DNA of 64,000 nt from JACVRM01 sp963809765 (GTDB lineage: Bacteria > Actinomycetota > Thermoleophilia > Gaiellales > Gaiellaceae), in the NCBI GenBank assembly GCA_963809765.1, contig CAWEKT010000003.1, positions 1,054,001-1,118,000 of the forward strand, written 5' to 3'. Under the pieces are notes generated by a model. The model saw nothing but the letters and a program-made list of their open reading frames with translations. It had not been told where the DNA came from and did no database searches. The position numbers and the translations under genes were made by a program. Positions within the stretch are counted from its first letter, which is position 1; the number at the start of each line of letters is the position of its first letter. Of this stretch, positions 29,314-38,378 are shown piece by piece.

Positions 29314-30353
29314 CCGTCGTCGTCAAGCTGGGCTCGACGCTGGTCGTGGACGGGCGCGGGCGCATCCGCCGCTCGCTCCTGCGTGCCCGTGCGGCCGAGG
29401 TCGCCCGGCTGGTGCGGGGCGGCGAGCGGGTCTGCGTGGTCTCGTCCGGCGCGATCGCGCTCGGGCTCGCCGAGCTCGGCCTCGCGCCGACGCGACGCTC
29501 CACACCGCAGCTGCAGGCAGCCTCGGCGGTCGGCCAGGCACGGCTCCAGCGCGCCTGGGCGGCGGCCTTCGCGCCCGAGGCGCTGCGGACCGCCCAGGTG
29601 CTGCTCTCGGCCAACGACGTGGCCGAACGAACGAGCTACGTCAACCTCCACAACGCCTTCGATGCGCTCTTCCGGCTCGGCGTCGTGCCCGTGGTGAACG
29701 AGAACGACGCCACCGCGACCGACGAGATCACGTTCGGCGACAACGACGCCCTCGCCGCGCACACCGCCCTGCTCGTCCGTGCGCGCCTGCTCGTGCTGCT
29801 CACTGAGGTCGAGGGGGTCTACAGCGAGCATCCCGCCGCGACCGGCGCCCAGCTGCTCGCCGAGGGCGACGCGGTCGACGACGCCGCGATCGGCCCGGCC
29901 AGCGGGCTCGGCCGGGGCGGGATGGCGAGCAAGATCGCCGCGGCCCGGCTGGCCGCCGCCTCGGGCGTACCCACCGTCGTCGCCTCGGGCCGCGGCCCCT
30001 CAGTGCTCGGCCCGATCGCGGCCGGCGAGCACCGGGGTACGCGCTTCAAGGCCGACGCGAGCGCAGGCTCGAGCGCGTACCGCCTCTGGCTCCGCCACGC
30101 GAAGCCGGCGTCAGGGCGCATCGTCGTCGACGCGGGCGCCAGGCGCGCCCTGGTGAAGGACGGGCGCAGCCTGCTCGCCGTCGGCGTGACGCGCTGCGAG
30201 GGTGCCTTCGTCCCGGGTGACGCGGTCGAGCTCGCCGGGCCGGACGGCGTCGTCTTCGCCAAGGGCATCGCAAGCGCCGGGTCGACGGAAGTCGCGGCCC
30301 GGCCGCGCGGTCTCGAGGCCGTGCACCGTGACCGACTCGTGCTCTACAGCTAG
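29310..30353 (+). CDS. proB: Glutamate 5-kinase with PUA domain
   Basis: 347 residues, intact. First step of proline synthesis. Amino acid kinase domain: VVVKLGSTLVVDGRGRI, CVVSSGAIALGLAELGL, VVNENDATATDEITFGDND and GRGGMASKIAAARLAAASG. The C-terminal PUA domain (about 265-347, GRIVVDAGARRALVKDGRSLL) is present. Follows proA in the unusual order proA-proB. Confidence 0.95.
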   Translation: MTVVVKLGSTLVVDGRGRIRRSLLRARAAEVARLVRGGERVCVVSSGAIALGLAELGLAPTRRSTPQLQAASAVGQARLQRAWAAAFAPEALRTAQVLLSANDVAERTSYVNLHNAFDALFRLGVVPVVNENDATATDEITFGDNDALAAHTALLVRARLLVLLTEVEGVYSEHPAATGAQLLAEGDAVDDAAIGPASGLGRGGMASKIAAARLAAASGVPTVVASGRGPSVLGPIAAGEHRGTRFKADASAGSSAYRLWLRHAKPASGRIVVDAGARRALVKDGRSLLAVGVTRCEGAFVPGDAVELAGPDGVVFAKGIASAGSTEVAARPRGLEAVHRDRLVLYS

Positions 30354-30356
30354 GCG

Positions 30357-30515
30357 CTAGCCGCGTCGCTCGGCGAGCCGATCGACGATGTAGCCGGCGT
30401 ACCACGACGGCCAGTCGTCGTCCCGCTGCCCAAGCTCGCGCTCGTACTCCGCGTGCGCGCTCTCGGCCTCGCGCAAGAGCTCGGCCAGCTCGTCCTTGCT
30501 CAGGTCGTGGTGCAC
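30357..30515 (-). CDS. Small conserved-looking acidic protein (DWPxWYAxY motif)
   Basis: A 52-residue product from GTG 30515, preceded by a near-perfect Shine-Dalgarno AAGGAGG (30521-30527) five bases upstream. An amphipathic helix (LSKDELAELLREAESAHAEY) is followed by a tryptophan-rich end (DDDWPSWYAGYIVDRLAERR). Short proteins or C-terminal tails with D-W-P-x-W-Y-A are seen in actinobacterial hypothetical proteins, sometimes fused to glyoxalase-like domains. Function unknown. Convergent with proB, 3 bp after it. Confidence 0.65.
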   Translation of the reverse strand: MHHDLSKDELAELLREAESAHAEYERELGQRDDDWPSWYAGYIVDRLAERRG

Positions 30516-30644
30516 CTGAACCTCCTTCGTCAGCGTTCGGCGGGCGTGCGAACCCTAACGGCGCGCATCGCTGCGGCAGGCAGCGACTCCAACCGGACCG
30601 AGCGGCGGGCGGTGGCCCCGGCCCGCTAGGGTCCGGCGCGCACC

Positions 30645-31022
30645 GTGAGCGAGCTCCAGCGACCCATGATCGACAAGCCGGAGGGCGACATCCCCTTCGA
30701 GCTCGGCATCGACGATCTGGAGGTCGGCGACGGCCCCGAGGCGGTGGACGGCACCAAGGTCTCGGTGCACTACGTAGGCGTCTCCTTCTCGTCGGGCGAG
30801 GAGTTCGACGCGTCGTGGAACCGCGGCCAGCCCTTCCAGTTCAAGCTCGGGCAGGGCCAGGTCATCCGCGGCTGGGACGACGGCGTGCGCGGCATGAAGG
30901 TGGGCGGCAGGCGCCAGCTGACGATTCCCTCCGCCATGGCCTACGGGGCGCAGGGCGCAGGCGGCGTGATCAAGCCGCACGAGCCGCTCGTCTTCGTGGT
31001 CGATCTGCTCGCAGTCGACTGA
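30645..31022 (+). CDS. FKBP-type peptidyl-prolyl cis-trans isomerase
   Basis: 125 residues, single FKBP domain without signal peptide, so cytoplasmic. Motifs VSVHYVGVSFSSGEEFDASW, FKLGQGQVIRGWDDGVRGMK and RRQLTIPSAMAYGAQG cover the isomerase pocket; VFVVDLLAV ends the domain. Start could be GTG 30645 or ATG 30666. Catalyses proline isomerisation during protein folding. Confidence 0.92.
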   Translation: MSELQRPMIDKPEGDIPFELGIDDLEVGDGPEAVDGTKVSVHYVGVSFSSGEEFDASWNRGQPFQFKLGQGQVIRGWDDGVRGMKVGGRRQLTIPSAMAYGAQGAGGVIKPHEPLVFVVDLLAVD

Positions 31023-31047
31023 ACCAGCCTCCCGTAGGGTCCGCCGC

Positions 31048-32118
31048 GTGGCGACGCCGATCTGGCAGGAGCCCGTCCGCGGCAGCATGACCGACCCGGT
31101 GCTGCTGAAGCTGCCGGCGCTCGAGCAGCTGCAGACCTTCATCGACGGGCGCTCCCCGGCTCCTCCCGTCGCGAGGCTGACCGGCCGCCGCCTGGTCGAG
31201 GCCGAGCACGGCCGCGTCGTCTACTCACTTCCGGTCAGCGGCTGGCTCGTCGGGCCGAAGGGGACGCTCCACCCGGGCGTGCTGGCCTTTCTCGGCGACG
31301 CGCCGCTCCTCGCCGCGATCCACTCAACGCTGCCGGCGGCGACGCCATCGACGACGGCGGAGGTCTCGATGACGTTCCTCGGCACCGCCGCCCAGGGCGA
31401 CGAGCTGCGCGCCGAGGGCCGAGTCATCCACACCGACGCCACGTCCGGGCTGGGCGAGGTCTTCGTTCGCGCGCAGGACGGGCGGCTGCTCGCCCACGGC
31501 ACGTCGCGCGCGTTCATCCTGCCGCCGCTCGACCTGGAAGGCGTCGAGCCGTCGCTCGACCCTCCGGTGGAGCCGGCGTACGACACGCCGGATCCCTACG
31601 AGCGTCCCGTACCCGACGGGACGCTGAACACCGGCCAGGTCGCGGGCACGAGCGGGCTCGACCTGCTCCGCGGCCAGCTCTCGGCCGACCTGCCGCGGCC
31701 GCCGATCGACCAGCTGACGGGAATTCGCCTGGTCGAGGCCGACGAGGGCCGAGCCGTCTTCGCGCTGCCCGCGAGCGAGTGGACGATGAACGAGTTCGGC
31801 ACGGTCTTCGGCGGCATGCTCGCGATGCTTGCGATCTCGGCCGGATCCGCCGCCGTGCAGACAGTCGCACCCGCGGGCACGCCCTTCGCGGCGCTGGACA
31901 TGAAGACGAACGTGCTCCGGCCGACCTACGCGGACGGCTCGGACTTGGTCGCCACGGCGACGGTCGTCCACGCCGGCCGCAAGCTCGCCATCGCCAACAC
32001 CGAGATCGTCGGCGGCGACGGACGGACGGTTGCGCTGGCGACCGGGACGACGGCGCTCGGCGAGGCGGCGGCCGCACGCGTCGAGGAGGCGGCCGCGCTC
32101 GCCTTCGACTGCGCCTAG
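31048..32118 (+). CDS. Tandem PaaI-type hotdog thioesterase
   Basis: 356 residues with two hotdog domains (about 30-155 and 210-340) sharing the same start pattern: LTGRRLVEAEHGRVVYSLP and LTGIRLVEADEGRAVFALP. The second copy keeps the active-site-like NEFGTVFGGMLAMLAISAG; the first has GTLHPGVLAFLGDAPL. Such proteins hydrolyse acyl- or aryl-CoA thioesters. GTG at 31048, 25 bp after the FKBP gene. Substrate unknown. Confidence 0.8.
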   Translation: MATPIWQEPVRGSMTDPVLLKLPALEQLQTFIDGRSPAPPVARLTGRRLVEAEHGRVVYSLPVSGWLVGPKGTLHPGVLAFLGDAPLLAAIHSTLPAATPSTTAEVSMTFLGTAAQGDELRAEGRVIHTDATSGLGEVFVRAQDGRLLAHGTSRAFILPPLDLEGVEPSLDPPVEPAYDTPDPYERPVPDGTLNTGQVAGTSGLDLLRGQLSADLPRPPIDQLTGIRLVEADEGRAVFALPASEWTMNEFGTVFGGMLAMLAISAGSAAVQTVAPAGTPFAALDMKTNVLRPTYADGSDLVATATVVHAGRKLAIANTEIVGGDGRTVALATGTTALGEAAAARVEEAAALAFDCA

Positions 32119-32191
32119 GAGAATTCGTGAACGTCGCTCAGTCGTCGTTTCGCCACGCCCTCCTATCCGGGCACTTGCCTAGGATCGCCCG

Positions 32192-33295
32192 ATGCGCGTG
32201 AGAGCGGCCGTCCTCGAGGAGTTCGGGAAGCCGCTCGTCGTCCAGGAGGTCAACCTCGCGGAACCGCGAGAGGGCGAGGCGCTCGTCCGGCTGCACGCCT
32301 GCGGCGTCTGCCACACCGACCTCTACGCCGCCTCCGGCGCCGACCCGACCGGGTACACCCAGTGCGTGCTCGGCCACGAAGGCGCCGGCGTCGTGGAGGC
32401 GGTCGGGCCGGACGTCCGCCTGGTCGCCCCGGGCGACCACGTCGTCACCCTGTTCGCGCCGGAGTGCGGCGAGTGCACCCACTGTCGCAGCCCCCGCACC
32501 AACCGCTGCGTCGCCATCCGCGACCGGCAAGGCGAGGGCCTCCTCCCCGACGGCACGACGCGGTTCTCGCGTAACGGCGAGGCGCTCCGGCACTTCATGG
32601 GCACCTCCACCTTCGCCGAGTACACGGTCATGCCGGAGATCGCGCTCGCGCGGGTCAACCCCGACGCGCCGCTGGACGCCTGCGCACCGTTCGCCTGCGG
32701 GCTCTCGACGGGCATCGGCGCGGCTCTGTACACAGCACAGGTGGCGCCCGGCTCTACGTGCGCCGTCTTCGGCTGCGGCCTCGTCGGCCTGGGTGCGGTG
32801 ATCGGCTGCCGGCTGGCAGGCGCAGAGCGCGTCGTCGCCGTCGACCTCTCCGAGGAGCGCCTGCGCGAGGCGGAGCGCCACGGCGCCACCGACATGCGGC
32901 TCGCGGGCGACGACGTCGTCGCCTGGCTCCGCGAGGAGACCCGCGGCTTCGGCGCGGACTACACCTTCGAGGCGACCGGCAACGTGCTCGTCATGCAGCA
33001 GGCGGTCGAGGCGGCCCGGGAGGCCTGGGGCCTCGCCACCATGATCGGCGTCGCGGGCAAGGGCGAGACGCTCGACATCGTCCCCAGGCTCCTGATCACA
33101 GGCCGCCGCGTCACCGGCTCCTCCTTCGGCGGCGTCAAGGGGCGCACCCAGGTACCGGAGCTGATCGATCGCTGGCTGGGCGGCGAGTTCGACGCCGAGG
33201 CGCTCGTGACGCGGCGGATCGCGCTCGACGCGGTCAACGACGCCTTCGACGCCATGGAGCGCCAGGACGGCATCCGCACCGTGATTACCTACTGA
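32192..33295 (+). CDS. Zinc-dependent class III-type alcohol dehydrogenase (formaldehyde/thiol-adduct type)
   Basis: 367 residues, intact MDR enzyme. Catalytic zinc ligands in HACGVCHTDLYAASG and GHEGAGVVEAVGPDV; the structural zinc loop is CGECTHCRSPRTNRC. NAD fold CAVFGCGLVGLGAVIGCRLAG followed by VVAVDLS. The long HFMGTSTFAEYTV segment is typical of S-(hydroxymethyl)thiol dehydrogenases. A formate dehydrogenase lies 1 kb away, so oxidation of a thiol-bound formaldehyde is plausible. The thiol (mycothiol or other) cannot be told from sequence. Confidence 0.82.
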   Translation: MRVRAAVLEEFGKPLVVQEVNLAEPREGEALVRLHACGVCHTDLYAASGADPTGYTQCVLGHEGAGVVEAVGPDVRLVAPGDHVVTLFAPECGECTHCRSPRTNRCVAIRDRQGEGLLPDGTTRFSRNGEALRHFMGTSTFAEYTVMPEIALARVNPDAPLDACAPFACGLSTGIGAALYTAQVAPGSTCAVFGCGLVGLGAVIGCRLAGAERVVAVDLSEERLREAERHGATDMRLAGDDVVAWLREETRGFGADYTFEATGNVLVMQQAVEAAREAWGLATMIGVAGKGETLDIVPRLLITGRRVTGSSFGGVKGRTQVPELIDRWLGGEFDAEALVTRRIALDAVNDAFDAMERQDGIRTVITY

Positions 33296-33308
33296 ACGCC
33301 GAGAGGGT

Positions 33309-34268
33309 CTAGCGGGCGATCTCGACGAGGGAGTTGCCGGTCGCGAGCAGCTGCGACGACCGGAGCGTCAGCCCGGTGGACTTCGCCAGCCGGCGAAACT
33401 CCTCGAGTGTGCGCTGGCGGCCGCCGCAGAGCGTCAGCATGAACAGATCGAAGCTCGCCTCGGCCCTCGAGGGCGGGTCGGAGAGCACCCCTTCGACGAC
33501 CACGATGCGCGCCGCGCCGCCGCCCGCTTCCGCACACCGGTCGAGGATGCGCGACGCGCCGGCGTCGGGCCAACCGTGGAGGATCTGCGAGAGCACGTAC
33601 GCGTCACCATGCGGGACGGGATCGTCGAAGACGTTCCCGGCAACGACATCGAGGCGCTCCGCACGCTCGGCCGCCGCGACCACCTGCGGCAGGTCGAACA
33701 GCGTGCCGCGCAGGTGCGGATGCGACTCGAGCAGCGTCCGCAGTAGCACGCCCGTGCCGCCGCCAACGTCTACTACGTGTTTGACCGAGCCCCAGTCGTA
33801 CTCCGCTGCGACCTCCTCCGCATTGGCTTGCGCTTGCGCAGCCATCAGCGCGTCGAACGACGCCGCGCGCCCGGTGCGAGCGAGCTCCTCATAGAACCAC
33901 GCCTCGTCGCGGCCGGGCGATCCGGTACGAACCGCCTCGAGCAATCGTGTCCACGACTCCGCCCAGATTCCGGGCGCCGCGTCGAGGTCGAGCCACGGTC
34001 TCCAGCCCGCGTCGTCCAGGAGCAGTAGCGACAGGTCGGTGTTGGCGTACGCACCGTTCTCCTCTGCGAAGACGCCACGCGCGACCAGGTAACGAAGCAC
34101 GCGCCGCAGCGCATCGGCATCGGCGCAGGCGCACTCGGCAAGGTCGCCCAGGCGCGTCGCCCCCGCCGCGATGTGTTGAGGAAGCCGCAACGTCGCCGCC
34201 ACCCAGACGGCCCAAGGCGCGGCGAAGTCGCTCAGCTCACGGAGGCGATTCGCGGGGTTCGCGCTCAC
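33309..34268 (-). CDS. SAM-dependent O-methyltransferase (family 2, winged-helix dimerisation domain)
   Basis: 319 residues. An N-terminal winged-helix dimerisation domain (LRLPQHIAAGATRLGDLAE...LRRVLRYLVARGVF) precedes the Rossmann domain with SAM motif VDVGGGTGVLLRTLLES, GTLFDLPQVV, and ILHGWPDAGASRIL with the catalytic His. The acid/His arrangement resembles plant-type and antibiotic O-methyltransferases. It follows formate dehydrogenase after 13 bp on the same strand, so they are probably co-transcribed. Substrate unknown. Confidence 0.85.
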   Translation of the reverse strand: MSANPANRLRELSDFAAPWAVWVAATLRLPQHIAAGATRLGDLAECACADADALRRVLRYLVARGVFAEENGAYANTDLSLLLLDDAGWRPWLDLDAAPGIWAESWTRLLEAVRTGSPGRDEAWFYEELARTGRAASFDALMAAQAQANAEEVAAEYDWGSVKHVVDVGGGTGVLLRTLLESHPHLRGTLFDLPQVVAAAERAERLDVVAGNVFDDPVPHGDAYVLSQILHGWPDAGASRILDRCAEAGGGAARIVVVEGVLSDPPSRAEASFDLFMLTLCGGRQRTLEEFRRLAKSTGLTLRSSQLLATGNSLVEIAR

Positions 34269-34281
34269 TGAGCTGTCCGCG

Positions 34282-35484
34282 TCAACTCGCTTTGAACCGC
34301 GCGGCCTCCTCGGAGCCGCTCGTGGCGTCGCCGGCGCTGTACGAGTGCGCGCCGGCGCCGGCCAGCTGCCCGCCGGCGACGATCAGGTACTCCTGGCGGA
34401 TCGGGCGGTCGTCGAACCAGCACTCGAGGATCTCGCGCACGCCGGCCGCGTAGCGCGTCTGCGCGGAGAGGCTCGTCCCGGACACGTGCGGCGTCATCCC
34501 GTGGTGGGGCATCCCGCGCCAGGGGTGGTCGGCCGGCGCCGGCTGCGGGAACCAGACGTCTCCGGCGTAGGCGGCCAGCTGCCCGCTCTCGCAGGCGCGC
34601 GCGACCGCGTCGGGGTCGCAGATCTTCCCGCGGGCGGTGTTCACGAGGTACGCGCCGCGCTTCATCTTCCCGATCAGCTCCTCGTCGAAGAGGTGCTCGG
34701 TCTCCGGATGGAGCGGGGCGTTGACGGTGACGACGTCGCAGACCCGCACGAGCGACTCGACGTCCGGATGGAAGGTGACGCCGAGGCTCTGCTCCACCTC
34801 GGCCGGCAGCCGGTGGCGGTCGGTGTAGTGCAGGCCGACGTCGAAGGGCGCCAGGCGCCGCAGCACTGCCGAGCCGATCCGGCCTGCACCGACGGTGCCC
34901 ACCTGCATGCCCTCGAGGTCGTACGAGCGCGCTGCGCAGTCGGCGATGTTCCAGCCGCCCTCGTGCACCCAGGCGTGCGACGGCAGGTAGTTGCGGACGA
35001 GCGCGAGGATGAGCATCACCACGTGCTCGGCGACGCTGATCGAGTTGCAGTAGGTCACCTCGGCGACCGTGATGCCGTTGTCGATCGCGGCCTGGAGGTC
35101 GACGTGGTCCGAGCCAATGCCGGCCGTGATCGCCAGCCGCAGGTTGGGCGCCTGCTGGATCCGCTCGGCCGTGAGGTACGCCGGCCAGAAGGGCTGCGAG
35201 ATGACGACCTCCGCGTCCGTTAGCTCGCGCTCGAATTCCGAGCCCGACCCGTCCTTGTCCGCGGTGACGACGAGCGTGTGGCCGCGCTCGTCAAGGAAGG
35301 GTCTCAGCCCGAGCTCGCCGGAGACGCAGCCGAGCAACGCGCCCGGCACGAAGTCGATTGCAGCAGGGGTCGGCGTTGCCTGCCCGTCCGGGTAGCGCTC
35401 GATCGCCGGGATTCCGTCACGGGCGTAGTCCGGCGGGTACCCGCCGATTGGGTCGTCGTAGAGGACGCAGAGGATCTTCGCCAT
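34282..35484 (-). CDS. fdh: NAD-dependent formate dehydrogenase
   Basis: 400 residues from ATG 35484 with GGGAGG upstream. The D-2-hydroxyacid dehydrogenase fold carries features specific to formate dehydrogenase: the PFWPAYLTAERI and GIGSDHVDL segments, TYCNSISVAEHVVMLILALV with the conserved Asn, GTVGAGRIGSAVLRRL (NAD), ARGKICD and the end motif MTPHVSGTSLSAQTRYAAG with catalytic His. Oxidises formate to CO2 and gives NADH. Together with the nearby class III-like dehydrogenase it would complete formaldehyde oxidation. Confidence 0.9.
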   Translation of the reverse strand: MAKILCVLYDDPIGGYPPDYARDGIPAIERYPDGQATPTPAAIDFVPGALLGCVSGELGLRPFLDERGHTLVVTADKDGSGSEFERELTDAEVVISQPFWPAYLTAERIQQAPNLRLAITAGIGSDHVDLQAAIDNGITVAEVTYCNSISVAEHVVMLILALVRNYLPSHAWVHEGGWNIADCAARSYDLEGMQVGTVGAGRIGSAVLRRLAPFDVGLHYTDRHRLPAEVEQSLGVTFHPDVESLVRVCDVVTVNAPLHPETEHLFDEELIGKMKRGAYLVNTARGKICDPDAVARACESGQLAAYAGDVWFPQPAPADHPWRGMPHHGMTPHVSGTSLSAQTRYAAGVREILECWFDDRPIRQEYLIVAGGQLAGAGAHSYSAGDATSGSEEAARFKAS

Positions 35485-35563
35485 GGCCTCCCTCCCGGGG
35501 TCGCGTGACGCGATTCTCTCGCGTCCCCGCCGGTCAGGGGAGTGGGACCCGTCAGGGCGGCGG

Positions 35564-37984
35564 TTAGCGGCCGGCCAGATGGGCGACGGTCGCCCCGTCG
35601 GCCGAGTCGGCCTCATGCCGGTCGACGAGCTCGTGGCGGCGCAACTCCTCGCGGACCGCCGTGCGCAACGCTCCCGTGCCGCGGCCGTGCACGACTCGGA
35701 CGAGCGGCAGTCCGGCAAGCGCGGCCTCGTCGACAAAGGTGCGCACGGCCTCGCGGGCCTCCTGCGCCGTGCGGCCGCGGACGTCGAGCTCGTCGGACAC
35801 GTCGCCGCGAGCAGCCGCGACGACCTTCACGGGCGGCGGAGCCGGCTCGCCCGACGCAGCAGGACGCGTGTCCGCACGCAGCCGCTCGAGGGCGATCCGC
35901 ACCTTCAGCCCGCCGGGGCCGACGACCTCCGCCTCGTCGCCGTCGATCGCGGCGATCGTCCCGCGAACCCCGAGGTCGGGGGCGACGACGGGATCGCCGG
36001 CCGCGAGCGGCCCCGCGGGCGGGGGCGGCTCGTCCACTGCCTTCAGCGCCTGCTCAGCGAGAGCCGCTCGTTCCGAGGCGCGGCCGAGCAGCCGGTCGCG
36101 CTCGCGCTCGGGGCGCGACGCGGCGCGTGCGGCCGAGCGTCGCCGCTCGCTCTCCCGGCGGCGTGCTGCCCGGATCTCGTCGCGCAGCGACGCGAGCTCG
36201 GCCCGTGCGGCCGCGAGATCCCGCTCCGCGTCGCGCACCGCCTCGGCACGCGCAGCGGCAGCCGTTGCCCGCACTCGCTCGATCTCCTTGCCCAGCTCGC
36301 GCTCGCGACTCTCGACGCGCCTCACTGCCTCCTCGGCGTCCCGGCGCTCGGCCGCAGCGACCTCGCGCTCCCCGGCCGCCGCTCGCTCTGCACCCTCGGC
36401 CTCGGCGAGCAGGTCCTCGATGCGGAGGCGTTCCGGCGCCACCCGGCCGCGGGCGTCGGCGACCAGGCCGTCGTCGAGCCCGAGCCTCGCCGCGATCCGC
36501 AGCGCGTGCGACGTCCCGGGGCGCCCCAGCGCGACCTGGTAGAGCGGCTCGTGGGTGTCCGGATCGAAGCCGGTCGCGGCGTTGGCGACGCCGTCCACCG
36601 CGCTCGCCCACTCCTTGAGCTCGGGGTAGTGGGTCGTCACGGCCGTCAGCCGCGCCTGCCCGGCCAGGCGCGCGAGCAACGCCTGCGCGAGGGCTGCCCC
36701 CTCGACCGGATCCGTGCCGGAGGCGAGCTCGTCGACGAGGACGAGCGAGCGAGCGGTCGCGGACGCGAGGATCGTGACCAGATTGCTCAGGTGACCGGAG
36801 AAGGTCGAGAGGCTCCGCTCGATCGACTGCTCGTCGCCGATGTCGGCGAGCACCTGATCGAACACTGGCAAGGTGGCCCGGTCGGCGGGTGGGCGCAGCC
36901 CGGCCTGGTGGACGAGCGCCGCCAGCCCCAGCGTCTTGAGGGCGACCGTCTTGCCGCCAGTGTTCGGGCCGCTGATCACGAGGGCGCGCAGCCCGCCGAG
37001 GTCGAGGTCGATGGGCACCGCTGCGCCGGAGGGGAGCAGCGGGTGTCGCACCCCGAGAAGCGCAACCTCGTCCGCCACGGTCACCGGGGCTCCTCGCCAG
37101 CCGCGCGAGACGGCGGCGCTCACGAGCGCGAGGTCGAGACGGGCCGTCGCCTCGACGAGGGCAACGAGCTCGCGCACGACGTCGCCCACCTGGCCGGACA
37201 GCTCGCGAAGGATCCGCTCAACCTCCTCGCGCTCGGCGCTCGCGGTCTCCGAGAGCCGGTTGTTGAGCTCGACGATTGCGAACGGCTCCACGAAGAGCGT
37301 CTGGCCCGAGCTCGAGGAGTCGTGGACGATCCCCTGCACCTTGCCGCGGGCACTGGCCCGGACGGCGAGCACGGGCCGTCCCCCACGCTCGGTGACGAAG
37401 TCTTCCTGCAGGTGCTCGCTGAGCTCCGACCCGCGGGCGAGCCGGCGAAGCTCCTCGGCCACGCGCCCCTTGCCTGTCCGCAGCTCCCCGCGCAGCTTGC
37501 GCAGCCGCGGCGAGGCGGTGTCGCGGAGATCGCTGCCGTCCTCCTCGACGGCGCGCTCGATCGCGTCGGCGAGCGTGTCCAGGCCGCGGTCGATCGGCGC
37601 GCAGACGTCGGCGAGCAGCGGCGCGAGCTCGCGGTGCTCCTCCACGGCGGCCGCTGCGCGCACGCCAATGCGCACGGAACGCCCAATCGCGGCGAGCGCG
37701 TGCGGCGTCAGCGTGCCGCCGAGCTCGGCGTGCGCCGCCGGGGCGCGAATGTCCGAGAGCCCGGCCAGGGCCGGCTCGAGCGACTCCTCGAAGAGCGCGA
37801 GCGCCTCGGCCGTCAGGGCCTGGCGGCGCTCCACCTCGGACGCGTCCGGCGACGGCAGCAGCGCGAGCGCGAGCTCACGGCCGTGCTCGGTCGCCGCCGC
37901 GGCCGCGAGCCGCTCGACGATCGCCGGGTACTCCAGGACTGCAAGCGCGTGCTCGTCCACGAACAGATACTGACCGCTCGTCAC
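35564..37984 (-). CDS. mutS2: MutS2 ATPase/endonuclease (Smr domain)
   Basis: 806 residues, intact. Lacks the mismatch-recognition domains of MutS. Core and clamp region with HDSSSSGQTLFVEPF, Walker A SGPNTGGKTVALKTLG (near 338-353), DEQSIERSLSTFSGHL and LVLVDELASGTDP (Walker B). A long Glu/Arg/Ala-rich coiled coil (about 515-640) and a KOW-like stretch precede the C-terminal Smr domain with LDVRGRTAQEA and VVHGRGTGALR. In Bacillus MutS2 rescues collided ribosomes; older work links it to suppression of recombination. An acVLRF1-type hydrolase lies 0.9 kb upstream. Confidence 0.95.
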   Translation of the reverse strand: MTSGQYLFVDEHALAVLEYPAIVERLAAAAATEHGRELALALLPSPDASEVERRQALTAEALALFEESLEPALAGLSDIRAPAAHAELGGTLTPHALAAIGRSVRIGVRAAAAVEEHRELAPLLADVCAPIDRGLDTLADAIERAVEEDGSDLRDTASPRLRKLRGELRTGKGRVAEELRRLARGSELSEHLQEDFVTERGGRPVLAVRASARGKVQGIVHDSSSSGQTLFVEPFAIVELNNRLSETASAEREEVERILRELSGQVGDVVRELVALVEATARLDLALVSAAVSRGWRGAPVTVADEVALLGVRHPLLPSGAAVPIDLDLGGLRALVISGPNTGGKTVALKTLGLAALVHQAGLRPPADRATLPVFDQVLADIGDEQSIERSLSTFSGHLSNLVTILASATARSLVLVDELASGTDPVEGAALAQALLARLAGQARLTAVTTHYPELKEWASAVDGVANAATGFDPDTHEPLYQVALGRPGTSHALRIAARLGLDDGLVADARGRVAPERLRIEDLLAEAEGAERAAAGEREVAAAERRDAEEAVRRVESRERELGKEIERVRATAAAARAEAVRDAERDLAAARAELASLRDEIRAARRRESERRRSAARAASRPERERDRLLGRASERAALAEQALKAVDEPPPPAGPLAAGDPVVAPDLGVRGTIAAIDGDEAEVVGPGGLKVRIALERLRADTRPAASGEPAPPPVKVVAAARGDVSDELDVRGRTAQEAREAVRTFVDEAALAGLPLVRVVHGRGTGALRTAVREELRRHELVDRHEADSADGATVAHLAGR

Positions 37985-38378
37985 GCGACTACGGGCGAAC
38001 GGCTGGGGTCAGTGGAGACCGCTCGCCGTGCCGCCGCCGGACGCTGCGGCCGGCGGGACAGTTCTAGCGGCGGCAGGGCTCGCTCTATTCGAAGGGTGAC
38101 TGCGTCCCCCCTCGAGCTCCCCCTTTTCCTCGAAGCGGCCGAGGCGCGTAGGCCGTCAGGTCAGACGCGGCTTCGCGCGGTGTGGCTTTCGCCGAGCAAG
38201 CTCGGCTTCGCCGGTACTGCGCACCTTGGTCTGTCGATTGCTCGTCGCGACATCGTCGCGACATCGAGGGGACCGGAGAAGGGAGGGTCTGTCACCGGTG
38301 GCGGCGGCCTGCCGTCGCCACCGGGACCGACCCGTGCCTTTCGCCCCACGGCCGTGCTCGCTGCACGAGAATCGGGGC
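37985..38378. other. Intergenic region between mutS2 and the GNAT gene
   Basis: About 390 bases with no convincing gene. It contains an inverted repeat CCGGTGGCG / CGCCACCGG (38295-38303 and 38316-38324) and must hold the promoters of the divergent mutS2 and GNAT genes. Several long open frames crossing it have no start site or family resemblance. Confidence 0.4.

Noticed and set aside
35483..38162. Long plus-strand frame across mutS2, continuous with the GNAT gene
   Set aside because: Only its last 170 codons resemble a protein family (GNAT). The rest is antisense to MutS2.
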